Under the pieces are notes generated by a model. It did not search any database, had not been told where the DNA came from, and saw only the letters and a program-made list of their open reading frames with translations. A DNA stretch of 64,000 bases from Chlamydomonas sphaeroides (Eukaryota; Chlorophyta; Chlorophyceae; Chlamydomonadales; Chlamydomonadaceae): the NCBI GenBank assembly GCA_001662425.1, contig BDDC01000167.1, forward strand, positions 1,032-65,031, written 5' to 3'. Position numbers and translations under genes: made by a program. This document shows, one piece after another, positions 30,501 through 43,000 of the stretch (positions are counted from its first letter, which is position 1; each line of letters opens with the position of its first letter).

Positions 30501-30609
30501 GGTTAAGTTGGTTCTAAGACGTAGTCAGAACGAGAGATAGGATGGGGGTGTGGGTTGGTAAGATGGTTCTAAGACGTAGTCAGAACGAGAGATAGAATGG
30601 GGGTGTGGT
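30501..30609. repeat. Tandem duplication, 55-bp period
   Basis: Two copies of a unit containing GTTCTAAGACGTAGTCAGAA and CGAGAGATAG, then a G-rich GATGGGGGTGTGG run, starting at 30511 and 30566. The first part is itself an imperfect inverted repeat (GTTCT...AGAAC). It directly follows the methyltransferase stop codon, so it lies in its 3'UTR. Confidence 0.75.
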
Positions 30610-31035
30610 TTGGGTCTTTGGCGGGGCGCGGCGAGGTTGCGAGGATGGAGGCGCTGTGGGGGCGCGGTGATGTGGGTCGGGTCTGGCCGGATGCGGAAAA
30701 CGGTTTGGTGGCGATGTGGGTTTGGACGGGATGGGGCCGAATGAGACCCAATCGGCGTCGGGGTCGGGGTCGGGATCGGCCTCTACATCCGGCGGCTGTC
30801 GATGGCAAAGCGATGCGGGGTGCGATGCGTGCACCATTAAGGCTGCGGCACCTAGGGTATGAGCGATGGCCGAGTTCATGCAGCGGGACCAGCAGGCATG
30901 GAACGGGTCCGACTCACGGCCGCTGGCGGCTTGGCTGACATTGCTCTTGCGGCTCCGCCAACGAGATCGCGTGGGGGGGGCGTCGCGCCGGCGGCCGCAG
31001 CGCCGGCGGCGCGCGCCGCGGCGCACGTCGGTAGC

Positions 31036-31040
31036 TGTAA
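31036..31040 (+). terminator. Candidate poly(A) signal TGTAA of the O-methyltransferase
   Basis: First plus-strand TGTAA noticed after the methyltransferase stop codon, about 580 bases downstream. This distance is normal for chlorophycean 3'UTRs. Confidence 0.45.
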
Positions 31041-32539
31041 AGGGCGGTGAAGCGGTCATGGCGGCCGCGTATGACCAGACATACACGTGGCCAGGGGAGC
31101 GGCCGGCGGCTTGTGACTGGGCCGGACGCCGCTTGGGAGCTCAGCGTCTCGGTGCTGGAGTGCGAGGGAAAGTAACAGAATACCGGTAACAAGTGTTCGC
31201 CCAACTGGGGTGGCCTTCTACCTTTGCATGTCTTCATGCGTGGGATTTCAAGTTCTCATCACCCAAGCATTCTGTTTATGTTTTGCCTGTTGCTTGCATC
31301 CAGCTAATCCAGCCTTGATCAGGCACAGCGTCCCTCTCCCGGACAAGGTGGCCCCATCCGAATTGAGGAAAAGGGCGTACCCCCCCCCCCCCGTCCTTCG
31401 GCTAGGCCTGCTGGCCGCCCCCAGCAATAGGACTACTTCAATGTAAGCCGTATGAACGCAGGCGCCCTACCACCCTCTCAACCAACGCTCTACGTGCCGG
31501 CACGCGTCTGGGGCGCCACCTCGGGCCCCTTCACCCCGAGGCATGGCCGAGGCACGCTTGCGTGCAATCATATGGAGGACCCCCGTCCCCCGGCCTCACG
31601 CTCGCACAAGAGTACAGCTGCTATCGCAACAGCCGCCGCCCAGCCAACAATGCACGGCCAGGAGGCAGGGCCCGCCCTCGCCGCCAACTCAGCCCTTAAT
31701 ACCGCTATACTTGCACTTGGCAAGGCCAGCTACGGCTGAGCTCGTCGGCCGCCTGCCGCGGGCGCGGCCGCCGCCCTCGCTGCCGCTCGGCCCCGGCCCG
31801 GAGGTGGCGGCGGCGGCGGCGGACCCGCCCCGGCTCCCAGAGCTCGGCCGATAGCGCTTGCCGCAGCCGCGGCGGCGGCAGCGGCTGCCGCCGCCCGGCC
31901 CTTTGCCGCCGCCATCGCCACCCCCGTCGCCACCCCCACCGGGCAAGCGGCGCGGCGGGCGCCTTCGGGCAGGCAGCCTGCCACCGTCCTCGCCCGTGAG
32001 CAGATGGTCAGATAGCGCACGTTGAGTGCTGCGTTGACATCGCACGCTTTGTGATGTGTGGGAGGGCAGAGCGGTGGCGGAGGAGGAGGGGGCCACGTCG
32101 AGGCTTCAACCTGGCGCGCCTCGAGCCGCCTAGGCCAGCGCCGGCGGCGGCGGGCGCCAGTCGCCGGTCGGGCCGCGGCGTGCATCGCAGCGCAGCGGTG
32201 AGCAGGCGAGGGGCACTGGATGCAGCTGGATACTGCTGGTGGGAGGGGCGCACCGGATGCTCGGCTAGACGGCGGCTAGGCAGGATGGATGGAGTACGTT
32301 GACCCGGGCTGCTCCGCAAGTAGGCCCTGTCAGGCCCTGGTTAGTTGCACGGTCGGCAGCGCAGGGAGGGCGGCGTGCGGTGCCCTAGACCTGGCCCGGC
32401 GGCGGCCAGGCAGGATGGTGTACGTTTCCGCTGCCGTGCCGGAGGGCTTGCTCGCGTGGGCCTGGTCTCAAAAGGCGCCCCCCGGGGCTGGAGTCAGTGC
32501 AACGGGATTTGGTGCAGACCCCGCGGATCGGAACGCTGC

Positions 32540-32715
32540 ACCGCTGGATTGGATTTGAGGCACCCTGGATTGAAACGGCCCGCACTGGATTGAATCGGCA
32601 ACCCCATGGATTGGAGCACCCCCCCACCTCGGATTGAAATCATCCACCCCGGATTGGACCGCAGTCCTTGCGGGTTGGGATCGAGTTCCCGCGACAAGTT
32701 TTGTTACCGGCGGGT
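32540..32715. repeat. GGATTG minisatellite
   Basis: At least seven copies of (C)GGATTG(A/G)A spaced about 18-32 bases apart, with degenerate spacers rich in C and A (for example ACTGGATTGAATCGG, CTCGGATTGAAATC). Read on the minus strand, it gives a periodic Asn-Pro pattern in one frame, but there is no gene context. Probably a degenerate local repeat. Confidence 0.65.
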
Positions 32716-33370
32716 TGGAGGTAAGCCCACCTCTGGGGCGCTCCAGTACGTACTGTAAACTGCATTGTGAAAACTGATTCTGGATATCTTATCTGTTTGA
32801 GAGTTGCAAGCGAGAGGCCGAGAGCTGTCGTTCGATTGCTGCATCTGCTGTCGGCAGTTGGTAGCTTGGGACGTATAAGGGACCCACGACGTAGCCTCAA
32901 GATTCCAGTCTACTCATCAAGCAGTCCATACATACATACGCTGGTAAGTCTGGCTTACGGAAGCTTTATCGATAGTCGCGTCGCCCTAAAACATGATCTG
33001 CACATGTGCTTGGGGTTGGTGGGTGCGCTGACCGCCGAGGGCCCCAGCCTGCAGTTGCGCTGGCTGGTGGGCTCCGTTCCATATGTGTTGCATGCTGTGC
33101 TTGGTGCCAGAGGCTGCATGCTGACTTTTGTCGTTTGCGCGGTGTGTTGAGTGATTGGGCGCGCTGGAGGGTGGTATGGAAGCTTTCCCTTGCCCCGAAT
33201 ACCAATCCGGGCGGGGGACATGGGGAATCGGCTGAAGGGAGCTGTCTCCTGGTTGCCGGCTTTGGGGGGCCGTTGGTTCGCCTTCTGTAACGCCCACTCC
33301 ATGTAACTACCGCTTCCTAAAACGCTCACCGCTCGCGCTGACCCGAGCAGGGCTCTGCATTGATCGATAT

Positions 33371-35947
33371 GCCGTCAACTTCCAATGCAGACAATATGAA
33401 TTCTATGCCTGGCGGTCGGGGAGAGGTCGATGAAGAAATTTGCCGAGGCGAAGCGCTTCACGTCATCCTCGAGAAGGGTACGCAAGTTCAACGGACTTAT
33501 GATTGTGTCTATCGTCGTGTGTGCCAGGAACTGCGAGCGCTTGTTGGCGTATTATACACGCCGTTCAGTTCGCTCAGAACCCCGCGCGCGTCCGCTTTCC
33601 GCCCCTGCTTTCAGGACCTTCACGGCCTCAATATCAGCATGAGCCCCGGCCGCCAGGCAAGCTTGACGTATGTAGCATTATCTGCCCGCCTGCGTTGCTT
33701 GCCCCGCCGTGTGTGTGCATGCTGCCCCATGTCGCGCGCGCCCGCATGCCCCTGCCACCAACCACTGCCACGCCCAGCTGGAAATGCCCCAGCCACCGCG
33801 ACTGAGAGTTGCCGCAATCCTCTTGCCTCAGGGCTCAGAGAAGTTCCCGCGGGAACGCTGCCCCTCTTACAAGACGATGTCAACTTTCAAGGAATGCGCA
33901 ACCACTTTCACGACCTCTGTCGGCTGGCATGGCACCAAGTACAACATTGTTTGGCAAGGGGAGACTTTGGTCTGCATAGGCTGGCGGCGGTGGCGCGTGG
34001 CGATGAACCTTATTGACAGCTACACCCAGGAGTACCGCGGCGGGATCTTTGACGACACCGACGGCGTGTCGTTGCTCTATTGCGCGAGCCTTGCTGACAG
34101 CAGCTTCCTAACGTCGTCGGCCAGGCGACACGCGGCCATGTTGAAGCAGAACCGACAAATTTTGGGCTGGTGGCAGCACGGCGGCGTGCCGCTGGACCTG
34201 CACCCAGTGCCGCCCCTTCGGCCTGCTGCCCGCACAGGCGACGCGCTTCAATGGCGCGTCGGCGAAGGCGGCACGGCCCAGACACCCCGGCGTGCAAGCG
34301 ATGGAGACCTGATACTGAGTCGGCGACGCAGCAGCGGCGAGTACCAGTATCGGAGACTCGATTATGAGTATGACAACAGAGGGGCCACGACAACGATACG
34401 GCAGGCTCGCAGCCTGAGCGCAACCGGCATAATGCCCTGGCCCTCCGGCGAAGCTGGCGACTACCTTGGCGCGAAGGTGCGCAGGGCTCAAGGGCTTGTG
34501 TGGTGTGCCGCGAGGAGTGCAAGCGCTCAGCGGGCAGGCGCTGGAGGGCGCTGGCAGCAGTGTCTCTGGCTTGCGCACGGGCCCAGGATTCAGCAGTGTG
34601 GCCCGCGCCACGCCGGCCAACCTTCCTCGCAGGATGCGACGTACGCGGCGCCCAGCGACTTGGGTGCAGAGGCGCAACATGCTGCATGCCTTCAACACCA
34701 CCTGGCTGCCAATCTCTGGGAGACTGCTGAGTATCCAATGGAGCAAGGTTCGTTCGCGGCCTTGCACACGCACGCATGCCGTGTTGGCCGATTGTCGATC
34801 GCCTCCATTGCGAGCGTTTCGTGCTGCGTCGACGGCCTGGCCCTCCCTCCCTATCCGCGTGCTGGCCCTGCTGGCGCCTGGCTGGGCCACATGATCTATA
34901 CATGTCGCCCTGTCTTCCCACTCGCCCACCTCCACCCTGTTCCTGCAGGCCCATCATGGCCCCAACCACCCCAGCCGTCAGGCAAGCCGCCGAGCGCGCG
35001 TTTTGCCGGGGGAAGGGCGTGGTTGCTAGTCCCACTAGCCACAGCATGCTGCCGTACGCAGGATGCCCCTGGCCGTACATACGTGTCGTACGCCCTCTCA
35101 CTCGCCCCACCCGCTCCCACCACTTCCTCAGCTGCTCTCGCGCTGCGAATAATGCGCCCCAACCCCCTGCTCCTCCCCCACTGGTGCAGTGTTCCGATTT
35201 GAAGAGGCCCTGCATATGCTGAACATCTTGGACACTCGCTGCGAAGGCTGCGGAGAGTGTCGCCAACACTTCAACAGCTGCTACAAGCTGTTCGCAGAGG
35301 AGGTTGGGGAGATCCGCGAAGCGGAGAAGACCTTGCCGCAGCCGCCGCCCCACTTGCGGCTGCGGGCGTCGCTCGAGACCAACCTTCGAGTCGGCTTCGC
35401 CCTACAATTCCACGGCGGGACGTTCGACCCAGGCCATGCGTACCACACGCTCCGGCTGGCGCGTCTCTCCGACCCCAGGCTGCTGACGCCGTCCGCTTGG
35501 AGGGCGCTGCGCCAGTGTCAGCACGTTTTGGACTGCGCGCAACCCTGCGGGCTGTCTGACTGGATCTGGGGATGCTGGCAGGAGGGCCGCGTGCTGGCAG
35601 ACCTGCCGCCGCAGCCGCCCAAGGGCCGCGGCAGCGCCGCGCCGACAACTGTAGCCGGGTGCATCCAGCGCCGCAGCACCACTGGACACACGACGCTGGG
35701 CGACGGGATGCCCCATCCGCCCCCATCACGCACCAACCAGCAGACCGCGGCCGCGTGCTGTTGGCGCGCGAGCGCTGCTGGTCCAAACACAACAACACCG
35801 AGTGCGCAGCAGTGCCACGCACTCGACGATGCCGACCACTTCCCCTCCCTTGCACGTGCACTTGGCCTCTTGCAGCAGGGCTACTGCGTCGAGCAACGAG
35901 TGCCAGGCACCCACGCCCGGGTGGCAAGGTTGTCTGTGTGGTCATAA
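33371..35947 (+). CDS. Hypothetical protein with a Cys/His cluster
   Basis: Three exons chain in phase: 33778-34476, 34633-34747 and 35190-35947, about 525 residues to TAA/TAG at 35947. A 5' exon from ATG 33371 and a small exon at 33614-33655 with a GC donor (CAG/GCAAGC) can be joined in phase but are uncertain. Readable blocks are TFTTSVGWHGTKYNIVWQGE, RWRVAMNLIDSYTQEYRGG, MLKQNRQILGWWQHGGVP and FRFEEALHMLNILDTRC. These lead into CEGCGECRQHFNSC, a compact Cys/His motif that could bind zinc or form redox disulfides, and it faintly recalls the C-x-x-C-x-x-H-F motif of sulfhydryl oxidases. Later residues (ASLETNLRVGFALQFHGGTF) look folded, and the tail is low complexity. I do not recognise the family. 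The antisense frame is also open but has no comparable splice chain. Confidence 0.45.
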
Positions 35948-37091
35948 GGCGCAGGGTGCACGCGGCCTTCGCTGGGCGCTTTCGGGCGGCGGCTCGCGCC
36001 ACAATAGCGGCTCGCCCTTGGCCAGGAGTCCCGATACAGATCGTGATGGGGTGTGTCATGGGGTGTGTCATGACACGTTGCACGACCCATTGGTTTGGAG
36101 TTAACGAGGCGCGGCGCCTCGGCGAGAGCTGCGGGATGGATCGACAGGCGCGGCGCGGCGCGGATGGTGTCCATGCGTGACCTATCTGGGTTGATGTGCC
36201 GGCCCCCCTGTTTGGCCCCGCGGCGGCTCTGCTGTGCACCGCGGCGGCTCTGCTGTTACTCGATTCGTGGCAGTGCGCTTGGCGTGTTGTCCTGGGCGTC
36301 GGTGCAAGGGTGCATTGCGTAGCTTGAGTGCCGTCACGGTATTGTTTGTGTATCGTATGGTGCGGTACTGGAGTCGTTGGTATGTAGGGGATCAACGGTC
36401 CACTCCTTGTTAGGGGATTTTGAATTCTGTAGCGCTTGGGGAATATCGCGCTCAGCGTCCATCGTCATTTGCGCATAGCTGGCCAGGCAGGACTGCGACT
36501 AATGTGCCAGCGGCAGCGACGCCGGCGTTAGTTATCAAGGAGCCGCCCCAAAACAGCCGCGAGAACCGCAGCGCGCTCGCAGCAGCGATGTATCGTCGTG
36601 CCAGCCACAGCCCCGCGCAACTGCCCGTCAACGCGCTGCTGTCCGCGCCAGCTCTGCACACACACCTACCGCCCTAGTCCCCTTCTCACCTTCTCCCCAT
36701 ACATTGACTGCTGGTGCCAGCCCCGCCAGCAATCAAGCGCCACGCCCGCAGTGCCGCCCCAGTGCCGCGCCATCGTGTGCGTGCCAAACAGTGCCAAATC
36801 GTCAATGAATTCGAGCAAGCAGGTCGAGCCATTTGAGTCAGCCCCAGCGCCCGCCGCCCATCGCCACCAGCCGTCCCAGTCCGGGCCGTTGGGGCCGCAC
36901 GCCCGACCACCGCCGCCAGGCCAGCCTCGCCTGCAGACCAATCCCACCTCCACCCCAACACAGTTCTCACTGGACATTCATGCCGCATGCCGCCCCCAAC
37001 CATTCACTCATGCACTGGCAGACTCACGCTTCAGCCGGTTCACAGCGCTGCCTCCGCCCAAGCCGGAGCCCAGGCGCCACACAAGCACAGC
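35948..37091. other. Intergenic region between convergent genes
   Basis: About 1.1 kb between the plus-strand hypothetical gene and the 3' end of the carboxypeptidase gene. Two minor direct repeats are visible: GGGGTGTGTCAT twice at 36050-36075 and GCGGCGGCTCTGCTGT twice at 36220-36257. A minus-strand frame at 36452-36661 is discussed under rejected items. No TGTAA was noticed on either strand. Confidence 0.35.
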
Positions 37092-40000
37092 TCACCACCT
37101 CTGGAACAGGGGGCTGGTCGTCAGCACCGACTCCGCCACCTGAGCCTCCAGTGCCTCGCGGTCCCGGCGCAGCCGCCCTGGGTCGCGGTACGCCGCCGCC
37201 ACCGCCGACAGCGACGCTGCCGCCACGCCGCCAGAGCCCAGCCCCACCACCTCGGCCTCCTCGCCCTCTTCCCCGCCGCCGGCGCCCTCCTCGTCCGCCC
37301 AGTTGCCGCTGCCGCCCGCCGACGACCGCGACGCAGCCGACACGCGCGCCGTCCGTATCCCGCCGCTATCCCCCGAGGCCCTCTGCTGCGCACGCGACGG
37401 CGCCCCCGGGCCTGGGCCCACGTCCGCGCCGGGCCGCGACAACGGCGACACGGGCGGGCCCAAGCTGCCCCGCGCGAAGCCGGTAGCTGACGCCGCACGG
37501 CCGCCACCTCCGCCACCTTCCCCCGCGGCCGCGTCATCCCGGGCCATGGCGGCCGCCATAGCCTGGCTTCCGCCGTAGGGCGCGAACGCGTACGATGCCG
37601 GCCGGCTAGGCCCTGGCGTGGTTGGCGGGCGACCGTAGGCGCTGCTGCTGGGGTAGTTGGGCGACGCCAGCAGCGCGCTGAAGGCCCCGCCGCCGCTAGC
37701 GCCGCCGGGGCCGGAGTGAGCTCCGGTGCCAGTGCTGGGGCGGCCGCCGAGCGCGGTGGAGGCGCGCTGCGGGCTGCCGGGGCGGTAAGTGTAGCCGGAG
37801 GCCGTGGCGTGGCCGTAGGCGGGCGAGGGAGAGGGGGGACTGCTGGCGGTCAGGTCGGGCGTGTCGTAGCAGGCGTTGAGGCCGGGCACCGTCCTACATC
37901 CGGGTGGAGGGGAGGCACCGAGGGAGTACGGCAACGAAGTGGGTTGCAGTCGCGAGCGCAAGTCCGGGGGGAGGGCGACACGGCAACGTGTGTGAGCCCT
38001 CGCCACCTCCCAGCCGGCCGCCGCCAGTCCGCACAGGCCTGCTGCCCGCCCCGGCCCCCACCACTGCGCGTCGCCCCGGTAGATGCCGCGCTGCTTGGCG
38101 TACTCGATGGCGTGCGGCGTGCCGCTGCTGGAGCCGCCGCCCACCCGCCCGCGGCCGCCGCCGCCACCCGCCGATGCGCCGACGTCGCCCCCCAGCGGTG
38201 AGGACGCGGCGGCGCTGCGCTGCGCTGCGGTGACCAGTTGGTAGCCGCCCTGGGGGTGCGGGCGGAGGGGTCAGGGGCCAGGGGCATGGCTCGGGAAGGT
38301 GCCAAAGCGGGCGACTGGCGAGGCAGAGGGAGCTGGCGGGACCGCAGGGGGCGGGGCTCGTTGCAGGTGCCCCCCCCCGCGTATCTCGTGTTGATTTCAT
38401 CGATACGTCTATCGACTCTACTACGGCAACTATCGATACTTCTCTATCGAAGAAGATCAAAGGGCTGGCTGGTGCATGACCACGCCCGCGCCCGCCGCCC
38501 CAAGCCCTGCGGCCTGCCTCTCCGCTCCGAGCTTGGCACCCAGGTCTCCCCAGTCCCCTCGGCCCTGCCCCTGCCTCACCCCCTCCTTGGGGCTGTTGAC
38601 CTGCAGCTGCGCCATGAGCGGCAGGCAGGCGGCCAGCCCCTCGTCCGCCTTGACGCGCTCCGCACGTAGCAGCGCGCGCTGCTGGGCGGCCTTGGCTCGG
38701 CGCTTGGCCTTGCGCGGGTCCATGACCACCTGGGGCCCAGCGGGGGCAGGGAGGTATGTAAAGTGTTACGAACGCGTCGGCAATCTCCAAACCAGAGGCT
38801 CGGGCCGATATGGCTGCAGCCTTCCCAGACCAATGCCATGGCCTCCACCGTGGGGGCAGGGAGGGAGCGCAAACGGACACGGAGGCGGGTCGCAGCGCCG
38901 CGGCTGGGCTATGGCGCACGCGAGGGCGTTTGCATCGGCGGCCCACGACCCGTCCCGTCGGCTCCCATGGGTCTGTTCGCTGAGTGGTCCCAGCTCAATG
39001 GCGCGACCCGGGGGCACTCGCCTCGCTGTCGCTGTGGACCTTGTCGGAGCCGCGCTCATTAGCCGCCAGCAGGCGGGGGTCAGGCGGGCCCCGCATCGAG
39101 TGCGCACGCGCCGCCAGCCCCATGCCCACGTCGCCGGGTCCCAGCGAGGACCCCAGCGCGGCCGCGGCCGCGGCGGCGGCTGACGCGGCCGCGACGGCTG
39201 CTGTCCCTGCGGTGTGGACAGCAGGCAAGGCGATTGGTGATTGGGTGGCTTGGAGAGGCGGGCGGAATGGAGCAGGCAGCAAGCACTAAGGCGCGCAAGC
39301 CCCTGCGACCAGCCACACGGCCGCCAGCTGCCGTTCGGTCGGTACGTCGGTACGGCGTGCGCATGTGTCGTACCTGGCGTCATGCCGTACGCGGTGTAAT
39401 ATTGCTGCATGAAGGCGGCGTTGGCTGGGTCGCGCGAGAGCGGCCCCGTGGGCACTGACAGGCCGCCGGCCGCCGGCTGCGGTGCGGCAACGCAGCAACA
39501 GCACCACGTCAAGGCCACCCTGCCAACACAAAGCCACAACGCTGCTCCCTCGCTTCCTTGGATTGTGGCGCTGCTACCCGGCACACCAACCCATCAAGTC
39601 ACCGCCGCCCGGCACGGGCCCCCTTACGTGGCCGCTGCGCGGCCGGCTGGCGGTGCGCGCGCGGGCGCGCGCCGCTGCGCCGCCGCCGTCGTCGCTGCTC
39701 TCGTCGTCGCTGTCTGTGGGCGGCTCGTCGTCCTCCACCTCCACCAGCTGGCCGTCAGGCGTCTGGGAGGGGACAGCCGAAGCAGGCAGGCAGCAGTGGC
39801 AGGCCGTGTGGGAGCATTGAAGAGCATTCGGGTCAGCGGCCTCCAGCGGTTCATGCGCGTCAGGGCACCGCCGCGGCTGGCGGCCGTGACAGGCACGCGC
39901 CCGCAGGGGTGCGTATCGTGACGGATGAGGGGCCCCTCAGCGGCCCGGCAGCGTGCGGTGCGCAGGCGGCGCACCGTGGTGAAGCGCGGCGGCGCGTCGC

Positions 40001-43000
40001 CGTTGGAGGGGTGCAGGAAGTCGAGCTGCGCCAGTAGGTCCGTGTAGCCGTAGGCCTCGGGGTCCCAGTAGTCGAGCAGCGACAGCAGCAGCGCGGCGCC
40101 CTGGGCGGCATGCAGGCGGCGAGACGGGCGTGAGGGGAGCGAGAAGCGAGGTGCAGTAGATGTGGGGTGTGGGGTGGGATGGGTTGGCAGCAACGGGGAG
40201 TGTGGACAGGTGGAAGCAAGGGCATGTGCAGGACGCGCTGCTCGCGCCCAACTGCGGCCGCATCAGGGCGGCGTGGCGTGCCGCACCTGCTGTTCGAGGT
40301 GGCTGGTGGAGAAGTGCTGCCGCGCCCAGCGCCCCACGCTGGCGCCCGCGAACGAGGCCTCCAGCGTGAAGCTGCGTGGCGCGAAAAGGCAGGAGGTTGG
40401 GGTGGTTGGTACAAGTGCTCGAGTGTCACCAGGGAGGACAGCCAGCATCGATCGGCCCCGATGCCACGATGCTGACATGCCAGGCCATGCACTCCCTGTT
40501 GACTAGGCCCAGCTCCCGAGGCCCATCGCCTACCCTGATAGAAGCCGCAACCCAGTGCCAACATGCCGACACGCCGACATACCATGCCATGCCATGCTAG
40601 GCCCGCACCTGTTGACAAGGCCCAGCTCCTTGAAGCCCACCACGCGGCCGGTGCCGGCCTTGGACTTCTGCACCTTGAACGAGCAGGAGCGGTAGGAGAA
40701 GAGGTCGGGCGCGTTGTGATGCAGCAGCAGCGGCAGGATCTTGTCCTGGAAGCTGCGGGGCGGTGGGAGAGAGGCGCAGCGACGCATGTAGCGAGCACGT
40801 CGGCTTTAGCCCCGAAGACGTTGCTCACAGCTAGAGTTGCCAGCAGCAGTAGACGTAGCAGCATGCTGTCCTGCAGTGCAGTGTCTCATCACGGTCCTGG
40901 ATGCAAGAGCTGGGCCCATGCCCTGGTCAGCACTTGGCGAGCTCCGTGCCCCTCAGTCCCATGGGCCAATCCCCGGCCCCAGGCCCCTCGCCCACCGCCC
41001 TACCGGGTGGGGATATTGGCCTGCCCGCCCACGGAGCCCGGCACCGGCCAGCCCGGGAACGCCGGCGCCGCGTCCTTGGGCAGCTTCTTCTCGCAGCCGT
41101 ACATGAACACGTCCAGCTTGCGCGAGTGGCCGTGCAGGTCGCAGAAGAGCGCCACCTGGTGCGTCGGGCGAAGCGGTTGGGGGCGGTTGTGAGATTGGGC
41201 GGTTTGGCGGTTGGCAGGCCTCGGCGGCTGTATTCGAGGAGTGCCCGTGCCTCCGCCTTCGTCTCTTCACCCCTAGCCCGTATGCAAGCGCCCTTCCACC
41301 CGCAGCCATGCACAGCCGGGCAAGACATGCAATGACGTCGCGCAGGCTTCGGCCGGGGCTCCGTTCCCGGCCCAGGGGGCAAGGCCTGCCTCCCGGTCGC
41401 ACCTCGCGCTCGTCCGCCACCTGGCGCAGCATGGCCTTGGTGGCGGCCACCACGGGGTGCAGCTTGCGGCTGGGGTCGTTCCACACGCGGTTCAGGTCCA
41501 CGCCCGCCAGGCTGCGGCACACGGAGGGAGGGGAAGGTTGAGGCAGAGAACGTGGGCATAGGGCCGGCCGGCGCCGGACCCGCCAGGCTGCGGCGCACGG
41601 ACGGAGACGAGAGGCGCAAGGCACGGCGGCGCACGTGGCGGATGGCACAGCTGCTGAGCGGCCGTGATCGAGCAATACACAGCAACACGCCTGCCAGACT
41701 ACCCTCGCTCGGGGAGGGGACCAGGCGGCCCAAGGGCCTCGGCGCCACAACAGATTGACACCTGCAGCGGTAGATACCGCATGCACCTCGCTAAGTCCGC
41801 TACAGCAAGGGCCCTGCTGCTCTCCCACGGAACCAGCGCCATCGTGACCCAAGCCCTTCGCCGCCCCGACCTTGCAGCAGTAGTTGCCGCACGAGCAGCA
41901 ACAGCAAACCCACGGCCACTGTTTGCGCCCACCTGCAGCGGTAGTTTCCACAAACGACGCCGTCGGGATTGAGCATGGGTATGATCTTAAACACGAACGT
42001 GTCCCGCAGCATCCTGGCGTCCAGCGAGGGCCCCAGCAGGAAGTCCAGCAGCCCCTTCATCATCCAGCTCGCGTTGGACTCGCCCGGGTGCACGCGAGCT
42101 GGGCAGCAGGCGGCAGCAAGGCAGCAGGGCAGCAGGGTGCCAAGAGTCAGGGCAATGATCGGCAGAGTGCGGGGCGCGGGGCAAGCAGACTGCACGCATG
42201 CGGCGGCGGCGAGGCAGCCATGGCGTAGCGGGCCACGGGCCAGGGCAGCGACAGGCGGGCCGAGGCGAGCGGGCAAGCCCATCCCAGCCCGCCTCTCGGT
42301 GCCCACCTAGCGCCTCCCCCTTCCCGGCCCCAGCCAGAGACCCTCAGCCCCGGCCTCCCTACCCCTCCAGCTCCCAACCACCCACCCGACACGATGACGG
42401 CCTTGCGACGGCGCACTGCGTCGGGGTCGTCGGCCGGCGGCTGGCCCGTGATGGTGAGCACGTCCACTGCGTTGCCCGCCAGGCTGACCGCCAGCGTCTC
42501 CCGCCGCATGCGGGGGCGCCGCACTGGGTCCAGCTCCACGGCCTGTTCCGGGCAGGGGCGGGCAGGCGTTGGGGTTGACTAGCCGCGGCGTTGGCATTGC
42601 AAGGGTGCTGGTGGGCTGTGGCGTGTGTTGGGCTCATGGTGCCGGTGCCTGGCCAGCATACCGTACGCTGCGCCATGGAGCGCCCATGTGGCTGCTCCAA
42701 CAGCCTGGCGACACGGCCCCTGCACTGCCGCAGCCACATGCACCCCTGCCGCAGCCTACGCACCCGCAGGTACCGCTGCAGGTCCGTGTACGTGTACGGA
42801 TAGCAGTGCGCCACGTGTACGAGGTCGTTGTCGTACTGCGTTGTGAGCGTGAAGGTCAACGTGTAGTACGTCTTGCCGCCCAGCCCGGCTGCGGCGGGGA
42901 GGAACGCGTGCGGCAGCAGCACATCAACACCAGCCACGAGGCAAGCTCCCAAACACGCGCTACAGCCTGCGTTGAGCAGGCCGCCAGCATAGCTGCTGGG

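Larger units (their letters stand above)
30455..33370. other. Long repeat-bearing region without a recognised gene
   Basis: About 2.9 kb. It contains a two-copy tandem repeat at 30501-30609, a TGTAA at 31036, a G+C-rich low-complexity stretch at 31740-32000 (Ala/Pro/Gly codons in any frame) and the GGATTG minisatellite at 32540-32715. It turns A+T-richer at 32750-33000. TGTAA occurs also near 32754, 33286 and 33302. Frames on both strands show no family similarity. Non-coding transcription is possible but cannot be shown. Confidence 0.4.

Noticed and set aside
31689..32185. Ala/Pro/Gly-rich frames on the minus strand
   Set aside because: Low-complexity GCC/GGC tract with all frames open; no start context, intron or homology.
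34010..35353. 447-codon frame on the minus strand opposite the hypothetical gene
   Set aside because: Composition is Arg/Ala-rich without domains; the plus strand gives a three-exon in-phase chain with Cys/His and aromatic-rich blocks.
36452..36661. Minus-strand frame resembling a small membrane protein (GGSLITNAGVAAAGTLVAVL)
   Set aside because: Only 69 codons, no flanking exon that joins in phase and no poly(A) signal; kept only as a possibility.
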